A DNA stretch of 64,000 nt from Fragum whitleyi (GCA_948146395.1 OX411556.1:2906001-2970000); one strand, 5' to 3'. Counted from the first letter of the stretch, positions 21,792 to 34,106 are shown. The notes: generated from the sequence alone by a model not told the origin. Numbers and translations: made by a program.

Positions 21792-22391
21792 CATAGAAAG
21801 ACTAGTCTAGTCTTTAAAAAGTAAATCTGTTTCCTTATTCATGGATGGTTAAGGACGAAATTTTTCCTGCGCATTGCTCATCATGTCATCTCAGCATAAA
21901 GACAACAAAATAATTTGATCCTAGCTTGTGCCGAATAGAAGGATATTTATGACCTTCAACGGCGCAATCTAAAACGCGAAGAAAGTCAATCGAATCCGGG
22001 GCATGGACACATATTAAACTTGCTTTAAATGAAAAGGACAAGGAATAGAACGAAAACGAGACACATACACTCACGTGCAAAATGACACACTTTGCCTTAT
22101 TTTTTCACATTTCGTCTAATTTATGTTGCATTGAATATAATATATTAATCATGATATGCAAAGCTCATGCTAGTGGCCTCTTTTGGTGCAAAATTGCCGT
22201 TTGCACATTGTGCTAGTGAAATTCTTAGCTTTGAAAAAAAGCTGCAATATCATGTTTTGGTAAAATCAGTCAATTTGCAATGATCTCATGTATAGTTTAC
22301 ATAATGGTGTGTGCTATTTGTTGTATATGACGTCATTTAATCTAATCCGAATAAATGACATAACAGCAATTTGAAAATATTTAGATATTTT
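21792..22391. other. Intergenic DNA
   Basis: No gene or repeat supported. Confidence 0.3.
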
Positions 22392-22845
22392 TAAAAAAAA
22401 AAGCGATCTGCAAATTACGTACTTCGTCGCATGATCTTGAAATTGAAAATGGCCGACATCAAAATATTCTGAGAAACGAACGAACCTGTAAGTTATGCAA
22501 TTCCAACAGTCTAGAAAATGAATGCCACTTTATACTTATTTGTCCAGTGTTAAGCGATTTAAGAGTCAAATTTCTCAAATTTTACTATTATACATCCCCA
22601 AATATTCAAAAAATTTCAAAATAACAAAGTTCTGAAAATACAATGAATTAGTCAATCTAGGTAAATCTATCTTTCATGCAAACAATTTAAGGAAATCTTT
22701 TTGATGTATTGAAAGAATTTTGCTTCTTGCCAATTCATTTTATTTGTGTGAATTGTTATAAACCTTTCATTTTACAAACTATATTATTGTAAAAAGTGCT
22801 TTGTACTTATTACTATAATAAATTGAATTGATTTGAATTGAATAT
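22392..22845 (+). mobile_element. 5'-truncated, decayed LINE fragment
   Basis: Translates as LRTSSHDLEIENGRHQN, then a CX2C...H...C cluster (CKLCN ... CHFILICPVLSDLR), matching the fragment at 6786-7440 more closely than the full-length LINE. Stop codons interrupt the frame after about 22620. The 3' end is a TTGAATTG-type tail (AATAAATTGAATTGATTTG). Confidence 0.8.
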
Positions 22846-23243
22846 TGCTCTTGTTTGTTTCCTTAAATTGCTTGTAAGTACTACACTGTTGCAAATTGTG
22901 ATTGCCCTCTGTCCGCCTCTATAGTCTATTAACAGTGAAGAAACATAATTATTCTTTTGACGTAAAGTTCATGATCATTTGATGTCTGTCACCATCATCA
23001 TCCACTACGTCACATGTATCAACACAACTTTTTGTGATCGTCCATTGTCTGTCGCAAATGTTTGGCTATCAATTAAAACCATTTCTTTGCATAAGGAAGG
23101 GTTGTGTAGATAAGTATACATATTTATCATTTGGTTTTCATAAAGAATAAACTTTAACACTTTAATTTTAATCCTATCTTCGCCACTCGAGAAAAATATA
23201 TAACTTTCGTTGTTCTATTAGTGAAAGATAAATTTATCTTATA
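22846..23243. other. Intergenic DNA
   Basis: No gene or repeat recognised. Confidence 0.3.
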
Positions 23244-23414
23244 TCGACATTGATTCTCTCACTCAGCGCTCAAATCATTCACTTCAAACACTTAAATAAT
23301 TCAAATAAGCTTCAATTTTGTTAAAAAAAACGCGATCCGTCTCACTCATTCAATATTATTTCGAAATCATTCCAAAATCATTAACTTGTCAATTTCACAT
23401 TGTTATCAACTGTA
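23244..23414 (+). mobile_element. M1 MITE copy 12, internal deletion
   Basis: Left arm (CTCTCACTCAGCGCTCAAAT) runs directly into right arm (CTCACTCATTCAATATTATT ... CTTGTCAATTTCACATTG, ATCAACTGTA). The middle segment and central palindrome are missing, leaving about 170 bp. Confidence 0.78.
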
Positions 23415-24093
23415 CTCTAATTATGCTTCCGTATGGCTACAGATACATACATTTTGTTTTAGAAGAAATTTAGTTCGATCAAATATCCCGGGATTGAGAG
23501 CATTTCGAGCCAAATTTGGATTGAGACGGTTCCGTACGCTCAGCTGACGTTGAAACCAAAGTTAATTATTGTCTTGTAAGTCGGGCTATATTCAGATTCA
23601 TGGGGATATGAAACTTAAATCATACAGGCATTATAGTCCACCAATATTAACATGGGACAAATTAATTTTCGTCGGTAATTCCCATTATTTGAGCGTCATA
23701 AGAAAACATCCACGAAATTGGTCATTGCATATGCAGATATCCTGGGTGAAGTTTTGTGGACTATAAAAGGGTTTAGGGATCTGTATACGTAGCGGATTCA
23801 AAGCCGAAGTTTATCCCCCCCTTTTTTTCAATATACACATTTAATGCTTGATTCAAGGAAGATTGTATAAGACATCACACAATCATCAATGGGAGTTTCT
23901 AATCAGAGGTAATAACCAACAAGTAGAAACCATTTGTGAACATGTATAGGGCTATAATACACTATAAAATGACGATAGAATGTTGATAGAAAATACCATT
24001 AGTTTTACATCGGTCGTGGTTTATGGCTCAATATTTTACGATAGCTAATTTACAGAGAGTTACTTACTTGTGGTTTAATGTCTTATTCATGTA
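23415..24093. other. Intergenic DNA
   Basis: No gene supported. Confidence 0.3.
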
Positions 24094-24177
24094 GACTTTG
24101 TCTATTGGGTTCCAAATATCGTAACAACAGCTTTTAAAAGCTGAAGTTATGATGGTTTGGAAGCCAATAGACGAAAT
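24094..24177. repeat. F-family palindrome 1
   Basis: TTTGTCTATTGGGTTCCAAA on the left mirrors the right arm (TTTGGAAGCCAATAGACGAA), with ATCGTAACAACAGCTTTTAA at the centre. Confidence 0.85.
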
Positions 24178-25049
24178 ATAGTATAATCAAGAATATCATT
24201 TGGGAATTAATGATGGTAAACAAGCACCTGTATGTATTTACAAATGTACCTAGAAGACCGAAAGATCTCGCAAAGAAGTAAATTCCCCATACTACTTAGT
24301 TTCTCTGGAATGGTGCAATGGTGGAGTTGCTAAAATCCCAGACAATTTTCAACAAAAGATCAATTATCGATTCTCATATTTCGTAATTCTATTGCTAATC
24401 TTTTTTTCATAAAGCAAATATATTACAAGCCATGATAGTGCTACCTGCATTTATGTCATCTGATAGTTGATCTTTGTATACAGAATTTTAAAAAAAAACC
24501 TATAACTAAAATCAATAATTGAGATAAAAAATTGGGCGTATAGAACCTACATGTTAAAAATGACAAATATATTGACCAAACGTTTGTTAGCCTTAATCGC
24601 GTTGTTGAACTAGAATTTTACATATTTGTTGAGTTAAACATGTCTAGAAAATCATCTTTTATATTCAATTACCTTTTGGTTTTGGTGCTTTCAACGTCAA
24701 ACAACAACAACAACAACAAAAAAGATCCCCAAAACCAAAACCATTTAAACTGTATTTAACGAGATTGAAAATAAGTTTCAATTTTGGTCGGACCCTCCTT
24801 TGGAAGAACTTCTGCAGCGCGGTTATTTTCTAGAAGGCGATCCTTAATCAAAAAAGAAATATTGAAATATCCTCACCGTTTCGTTGGCCGTTGGGGTATC
24901 AGTGTTCATTTAAGTACTGCAATGGCGTATTTAATGACGAAATCACAACGTCACAATATAAAAGGACAAAAGCACCATCCAAGAAAAAAAACGGTCATGG
25001 CGATTGTATAGAGGATAATCGTTTGTTTCAGTGAAAGGTTGATTTATAT
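24178..25049. other. Intergenic DNA
   Basis: AAC-repeat tract at about 24702-24720. A 75-codon basic open frame at 24784-25011 has no recognised domain. No gene supported. Confidence 0.3.
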
Positions 25050-25420
25050 TCATTTAGTGAACAACAAAAGCCTTATTGTCATGAGTGGCGAAGCCACGAG
25101 TGAAACATAGCTTTTGTTGTTCACAAAATGAAATATTAATCGATCTTACTCGAAAAAAAACCCCGATTATTCTATTTCTTTAATGCAAAAGTTGGACAAA
25201 ATGTGAAATTTCTATGACATATTTTCGTAATGCGCGTCATTTTGCGCGTGATTGCTATGCAACGTTCGTTGTGACGTCACTTATTTTGTCCTGCATAGAT
25301 GACGTCAGATAGGATGAAATGCACAAAGTCAGGGTATAAGTTTTTGATCATTTCACTGTTTTTGTGGTGAGATTATCAAGTGATAATCTACCGTTATTTC
25401 TCGATAAACCACCGAAACGC
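25050..25420 (+). repeat. Dispersed repeat with hairpin, related to 60231-60550
   Basis: Starts AGTGAACAACAAAAGCC with a hairpin closing at AGCTTTTGTTGTTCAC. Then come TATTTCTTTAATGCAAAAGT, two TGACGTCA-like sites, and CGTTATTTCTCGATAA. The same landmarks in the same order occur at 60231-60550. Confidence 0.7.
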
Positions 25421-25439
25421 ATTAAAGGAAACAAGTATA

Positions 25440-26146
25440 ATTACGGGTAATAAAGCCCCGAATAAGGACTAGCAATTACCATATGATGCTGCACGATCTT
25501 TAAATCCATCTTAAACCAGACAAAACAGCTTTGAGATCTAAAGGTACAAAATAGGTTAAAACTGATGGGTTTCATAAGTGCGTTGTTATTCGAAGTTTTA
25601 AACCAACGGCCTTTGTCGTCTACATTCTGTTCAAATTCGGGCATTTTTAGCCAGCTAGACGTCATGATGGGTTTTGAAAAAAGAGATACAAATACAATGT
25701 TAAATAAAGCTTTAACTTTTAATGAACAATGTAGATCTATTCAACTTAAGCAAGGCTTATCAAACATCTTTGTAGAATTAACGGAATACTTTAACAATAT
25801 CAAATTAAAAAGTCCGTTTCAATAGCAAATAAATAAATGCTAAATTAGAAATTATTTACAAAAAAGAATAAATATGATATAAACCATAAAATGTTAATTA
25901 CTTAATGTCCTCTGTCAGTTTTTCATAATCTAAAGAGTGAAACTGTGAACTATATTTTCTAAGTAAATTTCATACTTATTTATGCTTTTAATTACTGATT
26001 AATTTCATTTTCATTTTTTTCTGGACTTCTGTGCACAGTTTCTATAAGCGAAAACACTTTTGTGATTCAATCCTCAATGTAATTCTAGAAAAAATCTCGT
26101 TCTCCTTTCTAATGCTGAGACAAACTAATTTGGAAGAACTATAAAT
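25440..26146. other. SCP-2 downstream region
   Basis: Contains the likely 3' UTR of SCP-2 on the minus strand. No clear AATAAA was found on that strand. An 86-codon plus-strand open frame at 25565-25825 has no recognised domain. Confidence 0.35.
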
Positions 26147-27517
26147 TTACGCTCCACTTTCAAAAGCTGTTTTCACAATGCTTCCCTTGGCGGCATCATC
26201 GCTGGTGGCAAAATCGATCCAGGAATCAACAATCTGTCTCAGGGGTACAAGTCCATCTACGGGGTTATAGGCCTTGAAGAATTTGGTTTCCATGGCAACG
26301 TTTTCATGACCGTAAGCCTTGAAGGCGATCAGAAACTCTTCCTCAGAGATGGATCTGTCTTTGTTGGTATCGATGACGTCAAAGAAGATATCGAAACATC
26401 TGGTCATTTCAGAGATGAATTTGGTCTTGTCCGCGGTGTAGTCCTTATTCAGGGATTCGATAAATTCTTCAACGGAGATCTCACCGGTTCTTCCTCTAAA
26501 AACGAACTCGTTCCACCATTTGGCAAAGTTTTCCTTTACCATTTGGGCCTTTGAAGCGTCAAGCTTGTGAAGGTCTGAAAATTTGTTTCTGGAATAAAAT
26601 AAAAATACTGACATGTAAACAGGTGCTAAATAAACAACTACAACAACAGGTGTTAGATAACCAAACTATATTAAGTAGCTTATACTTTGCCTAAATGTAC
26701 TTTGCTAATAGCAGATGCTGTTTAATCTTATTAAAAATGTATGGCGGTCGATCATTGATGATTGGTAGCTTACAAAAATTGTTTTTAGAAATGTTTTATG
26801 GTCGAATTTTTGAGAGAAAATGATATCTTGCTTATGTATACATTTGTCATTTAATTTTCAAAAACAAAAATCGCTTAAATGATGTCGTATTCCAGCAATT
26901 TCAGTTAAGACACAGAAAAACCTGCCCTGCGTTCACGATGACAAAACGGCGCAAACAGATTTCCAATTATACCCCGCTTTGCACGTGCACTCTGTCAGAG
27001 TGTCAGACACAAACATTGTTTTTATTCTAAACCCTCGCGGATCACACATTCGCCCGATTAAATATTACAACCTCATTTTATATTTTAAACGGTTATTTTT
27101 CATTATCTTCACGTGATGAAGAGTTCTAGTATCACGACATTAACGAAATAAACAATGAATTTGCTTAGAGAAGTCCTCTGAAATACTAAATTGATTCTAA
27201 TTGTGAACTATTTTATTACGAGGGTATTAAGATCCTACATGTTTCCTTAAGAAGTAACACTTATAAACGAAAACTTCGTTCACCAAAAAATGTGGAAAAA
27301 GATGTCGGTTGGAATCAGTCTTTTCTTGGAGCTTTGAAGCTATCTTAACCAAAATGGGCAAATATTATCAGACGAAGCAAGAATTCTATATTTGAATCAT
27401 TAAATAAAGGTTTTACCTGGATTCTTCAACATCTTCGATAGAGATCTTTCCATCATGATTGACATCCAGGGAGTTGTACCACAGCTTCCATTTGGCGATC
27501 AAAAATTCGTTGGCCAT
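26147..27517 (-). CDS. Sarcoplasmic calcium-binding protein, SCP-2 (two coding exons)
   Basis: Paralogue of SCP-1 and the same cytosolic Ca2+ buffer type. Exons 27517-27417 and 26588-26147 are joined with donor CCAG|GTAAAA and acceptor TTCCAG|AAAC, in the same phase inside an Arg codon. The product has 180 residues. EF-hand 1 (18-29, DVNHDGKISIED) and EF-hand 3 (107-118, DTNKDRSISEEE) are intact apart from Arg at position 6 of loop 3. Loops 2 and 4 are degenerate. Hand count gives 122 of 180 identities with SCP-1; the divergent stretches are residues 41-50, 61-90 and the C-terminal tail. The start was chosen by homology; upstream in-frame sequence reads through a TTTTGTAG acceptor five bases before the ATG, implying a 5' UTR intron. 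Confidence 0.93.
26929..26990. repeat. D-family hairpin 2, half
   Basis: GCGTTCACGATGACAAAACG and ATTATACCCCGCTTTGCACG form one arm of the D hairpin, and the other arm is missing. Lies within the SCP-2 coding intron. Confidence 0.75.
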
Positions 27518-27654
27518 CTTATCTACAAAAGGGATAAACGGTTTTTGATTAATTATACGAAAACGGTAGATGCAGAATATAAAATCACTAGTTATATACC
27601 CCAAACACAGTCGACTTAGTTCATTATATTGTATGAATGACAAGAAAGTCACCG

Positions 27655-27832
27655 TGCTTTTCTATTTGTATATCTTCACTGACCAATTACATGAAATAAC
27701 ATCAGCACACGGCAATAATACCGTTCAATTAATTGATCGATTTGAATCAAATAATGATTGTTTTTTTTTAACGAATTCGAAATGTATTCGAACGATTTTG
27801 GAGCGTTTTTAAGTGAGTGTATTGAATGTAAA
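27655..27832 (-). mobile_element. M1 MITE copy 13, fragment
   Basis: TATATCTTCACTGACCAATT, then GATCGATTTGAATCAAATAA, then GATTTTGGAGCGTTTTTAAG follow the reversed A-type middle and left arm. No termini. It lies just upstream of SCP-2 exon 1, inside the inferred 5' UTR intron. Confidence 0.65.
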
Positions 27833-27899
27833 ATTTATATGAAAAATGATTATTTTTATGATTTAAATAACCAATTCGTGGTCATATAATAAGGACATC

Positions 27900-28437
27900 T
27901 TAAACTTGCCATGTAAAAACAGATAAAACCCGATGAAGTCTCGTTCTATCTGATGACTTTTTGCTAAATTTGATATATATGGCCATTTCTACATTGTATT
28001 CGTTTTTTTTTCAAATACACGTAATCCTCAAAAAATGATGAAAAATGTTCTTAGAATGTTCGTAAACAGTTTAATTCTTCTTGCCATATCTGAGATATAA
28101 ATGATTTGCTTGAGGGTTTGTTACGTTCAACGGATTCAGAGTGACATAAAAACGCAATTATACGCTGAGTTTAAGTACAAATCTTAACAGTGAGGATTTT
28201 GAACTGAAAAAGTAAGCGATTGTTGCAATTAATATTAAAGTGCAGTGCATATGCACTCGATTTAGCTTCTCCCAGTGCGCATACACTTAGTTTTGTTACA
28301 CGGCATTTGTAAGATATTTATTACATCAGCGAAAATGATTCAAAACACATTTATGCAACAAAAACTTGGCATCAAGTTTGGCTTTGCGATTAGGAATTGG
28401 ACTACTTTTACGTTTAATGACGTTTTTTTTTCTTTTC
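27900..28437. other. Probable SCP-2 5' intron sequence
   Basis: No gene or repeat recognised. Confidence 0.3.
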
Positions 28438-28706
28438 ACAGGGCTTTATGCCGCTTCCAACAATCTTTCAGATACATCGCTGGGTTGGAGCACCTAACAA
28501 TGGATTCCTAGTATTTCTCTTACAAGCACTACAATAACAGCCTTTCCTAGCTGCCAGCTTCTATCCCACATAGGTCTACGATATCAAACCCATCGGTGGA
28601 AGATAAATAGTAGGCAGGGATGAGTGCGGCCGTCGGTAAATGAACCCGGGACCTTTTGAATGAAATTCCGACGCGCAACCACTGCACTATGACGGCGGCT
28701 TAAGCC
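28438..28706 (-). mobile_element. tRNA-derived SINE
   Basis: The minus strand reads GTCATAGTGCAGTGGTTGCG (A-box region), then GGTCCCGGGTTCATTTACC (B-box region). A body containing TAGGTCTACGATATC and CCTTTCCTAGCTGCC follows, and the element ends at TATGCCGCTTCCAACAATC. The GCCGCTTTCAAC-type end and body recur at 41008-41225 and 56826-57131. I recall comparable domains in molluscan SINEs; no database check was possible. Confidence 0.78.
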
Positions 28707-29121
28707 GAATGACACGGAATACCTTAATAGCTCTTTTACAGAACAAGAATAAAACTTTTTTCTTACTTCATGGTTACATAGTATTTAGAAGAAAAGGCAT
28801 AAGCATGATATCAACAAAAGGATCAAGAAACGATATAGAACATGAAAAATATAGTTTAGCGAGGCGAGGAGAGCGAAAAGAAAGGTAAGTGAAAAGAGAA
28901 AAGGGCGGAGGCAAGCAACAATTTCTTTATTATTAATTTCTTTGATAATCTCTAGTATGTTTCTTTTATTCTATAGCTAGTATACGTTATTCCGGAATTC
29001 AGGTCTTGTAAAAAAAAATAATAATGTATTTTCAATAAATCATGAAAAGAACGATATTGGAATTGTGAATTATTATTTTTTTTAATTAATAAGATCCCTT
29101 CTACCGATGTCTTGCTATCAC

Positions 29122-29196
29122 ATCGATGGATCAGTGCAAAACAATTGTAACTGCCTATAAAGCATTTACAACTGTTTTGCGCTGAGCCATCGGTAT
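29122..29196. repeat. Foldback hairpin
   Basis: CGATGGATCAGTGCAAAACA pairs with TGTTTTGCGCTGAGCCATCG around a CCTATAAAGC loop. Arms of about 30 nt. Confidence 0.85.
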
Positions 29197-29329
29197 GTTT
29201 GCCAAAAATTATATGCTTCGTGGTTTCATTGGTGTAAACGGTGTAAGTTGAAAAATTTACGATTGTGACACGTCGCATCAAAAACGACTGTCAGGGAAAT
29301 ACGTAAAATATATAACTGTAAAACGAGAT

Positions 29330-29450
29330 TGGCTCCAGCAGAAATCAATCGGAGATCGCATTTCAAATACATAAATATTTAAAGGTAGAGTCATCAGTCT
29401 TAATTCAGAAAATCATCTAAGTGCAAAAGGTTTCGACCACTCTTCCTTAA
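29330..29450 (+). mobile_element. E-family fragment 3
   Basis: GGAGATCGCATTTCAAATAC, AAAGGTAGAGTCATCAGTCT and AAGGTTTCGACC match the E element interior in the same order. Termini not found. Confidence 0.55.
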
Positions 29451-29556
29451 TCAATATCTTAACAGTTAAATTTATGTTCTTAAAAAACAAGTTTACTTAT
29501 TTTGTACTTATTGGCCATAGATGCTTAAAAAATGAAATGTATTTATCAGTACCTAC

Positions 29557-29700
29557 CTTTAGAATTAAGGGAGCATGTTCCGGGAAGGATTGGTATCCAC
29601 AGTGAGAGGACGATGCCTTGTCCAGGTAGTGTGCTTTCCCGTTAATAGTTGAAGGAATGTGAGATCCGAGGATAGGTCGTCAATGACCGAGTGTACATGC
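29557..29700 (-). other. Candidate 5' untranslated exon of SCP-2
   Basis: On the minus strand a less AT-rich stretch ends AATTCTAAAG|GTAGGTACTG, a strong donor consensus. It lies about 2 kb upstream of the TTTTGTAG acceptor that precedes the SCP-2 ATG. A weak TATA-like AATATACA lies about 40 bp further upstream. The exon start is a guess. RNA data are needed to confirm. Confidence 0.3.
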
Positions 29701-30239
29701 TGATCAGAGCTGATTAAGAAGATCTTCGAAAAGATTTGTGTATATTAAGGTGATTGGTTTAAGGAAGTTTGAAGTGAGTGACGTCAACGACGCATGCGTG
29801 CAAGGCAGCAAGCTTTATTTATTTCACTAATTTTCATTCGAATAATAAATATCAAGGACCTTTTTACAGTCATTGTTTATAAATCGTTAAATTTATTGTG
29901 AAGAAATATAAGATACGAAATGCTTGCATAAGCATTTTTTTATTAACATATTCCTGTTGCTATGCAATTAGCTCAAAGAAGTAATGCATTTAATATCTTA
30001 CAGGTAAGAAAATTGTCTTCTTCGTCTTAATTAACAGCAATGAATCAAAACGACACTTTAAGTGAATTAGCAATATAGCATCACATTAAATTGCATATGC
30101 GCTGCGTGCACCAATTATCACGTGACATTATCATACCTCCCGCAGATGGCAACTAATGAAGATAACAACGCTTTACCCTTTACTACAAAATCACATTTCA
30201 ACCCCTTTTTCAAAAAATCGATGAAATCATTTTTTCATC
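29701..30239. other. Region upstream of SCP-2
   Basis: Possible SCP-2 promoter interval on the minus strand. No regulatory site could be assigned with confidence. Confidence 0.25.
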
Positions 30240-30290
30240 GGAAAAGAAGAAATTGCTTGTCGTGCGACGAGCAATTTCTTCTGTTCCGAT
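30240..30290. repeat. G-type hairpin 1
   Basis: AGAAGAAATTGCTTGTCG pairs with CGACGAGCAATTTCTTCT. The same hairpin arms occur at 40045-40090 in otherwise different flanks. Confidence 0.8.
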
Positions 30291-30812
30291 AAAAAAAATC
30301 TATATAAAAATTACTTTGATTTTTTAATTAATTTGGAAATACTTCATGTTTGTATCTTCTTTGAATATGGATTAGTATTCCTGTGTTTGCAAGGATATAG
30401 ACAAAAGATAATGTCCTCATTACTAGATACTCGAAAGTAATATTCTCTCTTATTATTGTCATCGGCTTCCAGGCGTTTCATTTCATGTTTGTGTAATAAT
30501 TTACACGTGGCTTAAGTGCTCGGTGGCATGCACATGCAACATGCATTAATCTAAATATTACTTAAAATAGTATATAAAGGTTATTGCTCTTTGTTGCGTA
30601 CAAATGTCCGCATAGCTATACGGTTGCAAAAAAGTAGCTCGTAATCACTCCCAAGAAAATATTTTATATCAATGTTCGTTTTACGTTTTCGCTTGAATAT
30701 ATTTTATTCTACAACTAAATCCATACAAAAATATTGTTTCAGAACACTGATGGTGTGAAATTGTTATGTATTTCTTGAATTTCAACATCTACCCTACTTT
30801 AAGGTTGAAATA

Positions 30813-30907
30813 ACCGTGCAAAATGTTTGCAAATTGTACCCCGCTTTGTACGTACATATTCGTGCGATGCAGGGTATAAATTGCAAAAAGTTCGATCCGT
30901 TCTGTCA
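30813..30907. repeat. D-family hairpin 3
   Basis: CCGTGCAAAATGTTTGCAAA and TTGTACCCCGCTTTG at the left; GATGCAGGGTATAAATTGC and GATCCGTTCTGTCA at the right. Confidence 0.75.
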
Positions 30908-32799
30908 CTTTGAAAACATGGCGGATTCACTGATAGAGATTACGGACAGCACAAAATCATCCATAATGCTAAAGATTTGCAAGTGGTACTGTATTCTTAT
31001 TTACTCAATATGGTTATTTCCTGTATTATAAAAAAGGGTAGGAGGACTGATGAAGTCGCGCAGTCAGTCATGTTACTCTCATTTTCGTAATGGGATCCGC
31101 ATTTTTTTCTTGGAGCCTTACGTTTGATGGCATTTTCTAAGTAAGGAAACTCTTTTGTACCAAGACGATTTCTAGGGATGCGTCATGAGTGATTTGAGAA
31201 AGTGAACCGCTCATAAGAGCATCTTCTAGAAAAAGGTTCAAGAACAACAACAACAAAAAAAATCTTTAAAACGTGTTTAATTTGTTTAGCCTGAATTACT
31301 TTATGAGGAGCTAAGGACGGTCAAAATGTGTCAATTTACTATATGATTAAAATATGACCAAAACAGACAAGAGTGTATCCATTGAGGGATATTGCTTGGT
31401 TATCTCCTTTGAAATACATGTACTCCCAAAGGAGGAAGGGTCCATTTCGATGGATACCCCGTATTCTATCCTTATTCCATTGCACTATAAGTTGAATGAT
31501 AGGCTCTAAATCAAATATCTTGTAATTTATAAGATACATTTGATGAAAAATAAAAATCTACTTTCATCATTACTATTGAAAACCTAATCATATATACACA
31601 TTTCATAAATAAGTATTTGTGATTTACTAAAATGAAAATCGCAACTTCCCCATAGAAACCATGGATGAAATCCAAGGAAAAATTCTAAAAGGACGGCTTG
31701 TGATTTTCGAGTTACTCTGATTTAATCACACAGAACAAACAAGGGAGAAAACAAACAAAAGTCTCTCATTAAAGGAAGACTGTACACCAGTTAAGAACCA
31801 GCAGTTTACTTACAAAGAATGTAACTATCACTACGTGTATCTTCAAGCAAAAGTTATAGTAAATGTATTTGTAATACAGCCGATGTTTTTTGTCCCCACT
31901 GACCCCATTAATAAAGAATTACTAGAACATTTGGCTAATTGAAAGGAGGAGCAACGGTAAATGAGCTTGTAATTAATAACTAAATAGAGAGAAACTATTT
32001 CTTAGCTTAACAATTAACGAGCACTTTTTTTTAGTAATCTCATTCATCCAACAGTAAAATCTCTATCAATATGATATATATACAACGGCCATATTCCGTT
32101 TTTTTCTCTTCTTTTTTTTTTAATTTGATTCACAAATAAATCAAATTTCTTTTATGCATAAATTTATATGTGCACCTGGAAACAGATTTAAACGTTCATT
32201 TTTAAAAAGACAAAGAAAATAAATTACATTTATTAATCTTCTACCATAAAGCAATGGATGATCAAGTTCTAACGGTCTCCAAAAATATGAGAATACAATG
32301 TAAACGAGACAGTGACATTGTGGCATTTATATTTTTGGTCTGAATGGGTTTACCTTTTTTGGGTAAAAGGATCTTTACAATGTGCTAAAGCTTTGGATGT
32401 CCCTAATTCAAATACTGACTGCTCTTCAATATTAATTTGTTGTCTGCCTTTTTTTACAGATTTGATTTCTTTTTTTACTTTTTCTCAAATTTAAATACAG
32501 CCAAAGCCCATGCCACCTAAAATCCTGCTGTAATACATATTTCTCCTTGAATCACTTCGTGCGTACTTACTTGTCCTAATGGAAAACAACAAAGCCTTTC
32601 TTGCAAAGTAATATAAATCTCAAACCTAACAATTGTTTAAAAGATAATCTACTTAATAAAAAACCACTTGGGAAGTATCAATTTTTGTAAAAATAAAGGT
32701 ATCTAATGATAATTCAAATTATTCATATTTATATTACTGTAAGTGCCACGTAAAGTAGAAACCATAAGAGCTTGAGCGTGACATTTCAAATTATTTTAA
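30908..32799. other. Gene-poor AT-rich DNA
   Basis: No coding sequence, RNA or repeat family could be supported across this stretch. Confidence 0.3.
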
Positions 32800-32990
32800 A
32801 TGTACGCCAAGCAAAGACACTGGTCAGTCTGTGCATCTGCACAGTCTGACAAGGGTCTTCACTTTTGGCTTTGAAGCAAAATAAGGTCCAATAGTGTCTA
32901 AAAAAAGTCAGACAATCTTCTAATTCAACTACGAGACAGTCAAGGTGTTTTTTTAATGTTGTCCCTTCACGCACGATGTCAAATTGTTGG
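32800..32990. mobile_element. Possible E-family remnant
   Basis: TGGTCAGTCTGTGCATCTGC, ACAGTCTGACAAGGGTC resemble the small internal palindrome of E elements. Flanking similarity is weak. Confidence 0.35.
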
Positions 32991-33137
32991 AAATGTCACG
33001 CATTTCTCAATTTCCAACACCGGTAGCATCAGCTTATATTCTTCACATTAACAAGTGGGACCAAATAAGATTAAGAATCGTTGAAACAACTCATTAAATC
33101 GGAGTTATAACCGACATTATCTATATAGGCAGTTCAT

Positions 33138-33255
33138 CAGGGACTAACATTGCACTCTCAATCTCATAAGCTATTACGACAGAACGCCCGTAGCAATACA
33201 AGTATGATTTGTAATAAAACACTGCTCTATAAGTTTGCGTAACTCAGTCATTTTG
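33138..33255 (+). repeat. Direct repeat, left member
   Basis: TCAGGGACTAACATT, AGCTATTACGACAGAACGC and GTAATAAAACACTGCTCT recur in order at 34107-34220. Confidence 0.75.
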
Positions 33256-33455
33256 GCTGAATTCCCATCTCAAAACCTATAAGCAGACTTATCATGTTAT
33301 GAAGTTTATATTGACCTGATATCACCTGTCTGATGACATAATATGTGATATCAGTCAGTCTATTTTAAGAAACAATTTGCATACACTTTCACATGAATTT
33401 CTTTGATTCGTTAGGTTTTATTAAAATGAAGTGCGAAAAATGTTGCATTATAAAT

Positions 33456-33602
33456 AGAATAACATCTAAGTGTCTTAAAAATATAAAATGTAATCTTGTC
33501 TCGGCGGCGAGGATTATCAGGACTCGGCAAAGCCTCTTCCTGATATATTCTCCCAACCTCGACCAGATAACATCGATATTTTAAGACACTAACATGTTAT
33601 TC
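33456..33602. mobile_element. Short foldback element, 147 bp
   Basis: AGAATAACATCTAAGTGTCT at the left mirrors AAGACACTAACATGTTATTCT-type sequence at the right. A nested inverted repeat (ATTATCAGGA ... TCCTGATATA) and two CTCGGC blocks lie inside. Single copy in the window. Confidence 0.75.
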
Positions 33603-33901
33603 TCTATATCTGCATTATTGAGACGATGAATCGCTGTTCAGACTGCCGAATTTCGTCCTCAATCCACATATATTTCAATTAAAGCGGTGTCAATTGAAAA
33701 ATGATGCAATTTCTGAATGAAAATACTCTTAAGTACGCAGCTACTTTAAAACATTTCGCACAACGTAGTCCCGTAATTAATGTGGTTCGTTATTGATATA
33801 TCTTAACATTTTGTCTAACAATATCAAATCATTCGATATGAAAAGGTGTTTTTATATCATGGAGGTATGAAACCAAAAAATCAAACCATAGCCGTGTATG
33901 A

Positions 33902-34053
33902 TTCCGCTTCGCGTTTTTATACAGTGTGCTTAGGGTTTCGGTTTCATACCTCGATGAAATATATAATTCTCATGATCTCTTTATTCCGCTTCGCATGTTC
34001 ATACAGAATGCTTAGGGTTTGGGTTTCATACCTCGATGAAATGTATAATTCAT
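33902..34053 (+). repeat. Two-unit tandem repeat, about 83-bp period
   Basis: ATTCCGCTTCGCGTTTTTAT ... GTTTCATACCTCGATGAAAT occurs twice. The flank at 33860-33880 (GGAGGTATGAAACC) is the inverted form of the repeat's end. Confidence 0.85.
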
Positions 34054-34106
34054 TCGGTAAACAAATTAAATGGAAACATCAGATATAAAATCATTAATAA
34101 TAATAT

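Noticed and set aside
26306..26554. Open frame antisense to SCP-2 exon 2
   Set aside because: Shadow of the SCP-2 coding sequence; the same applies to frames opposite SCP-1 exon 2 and the LINE ORFs.
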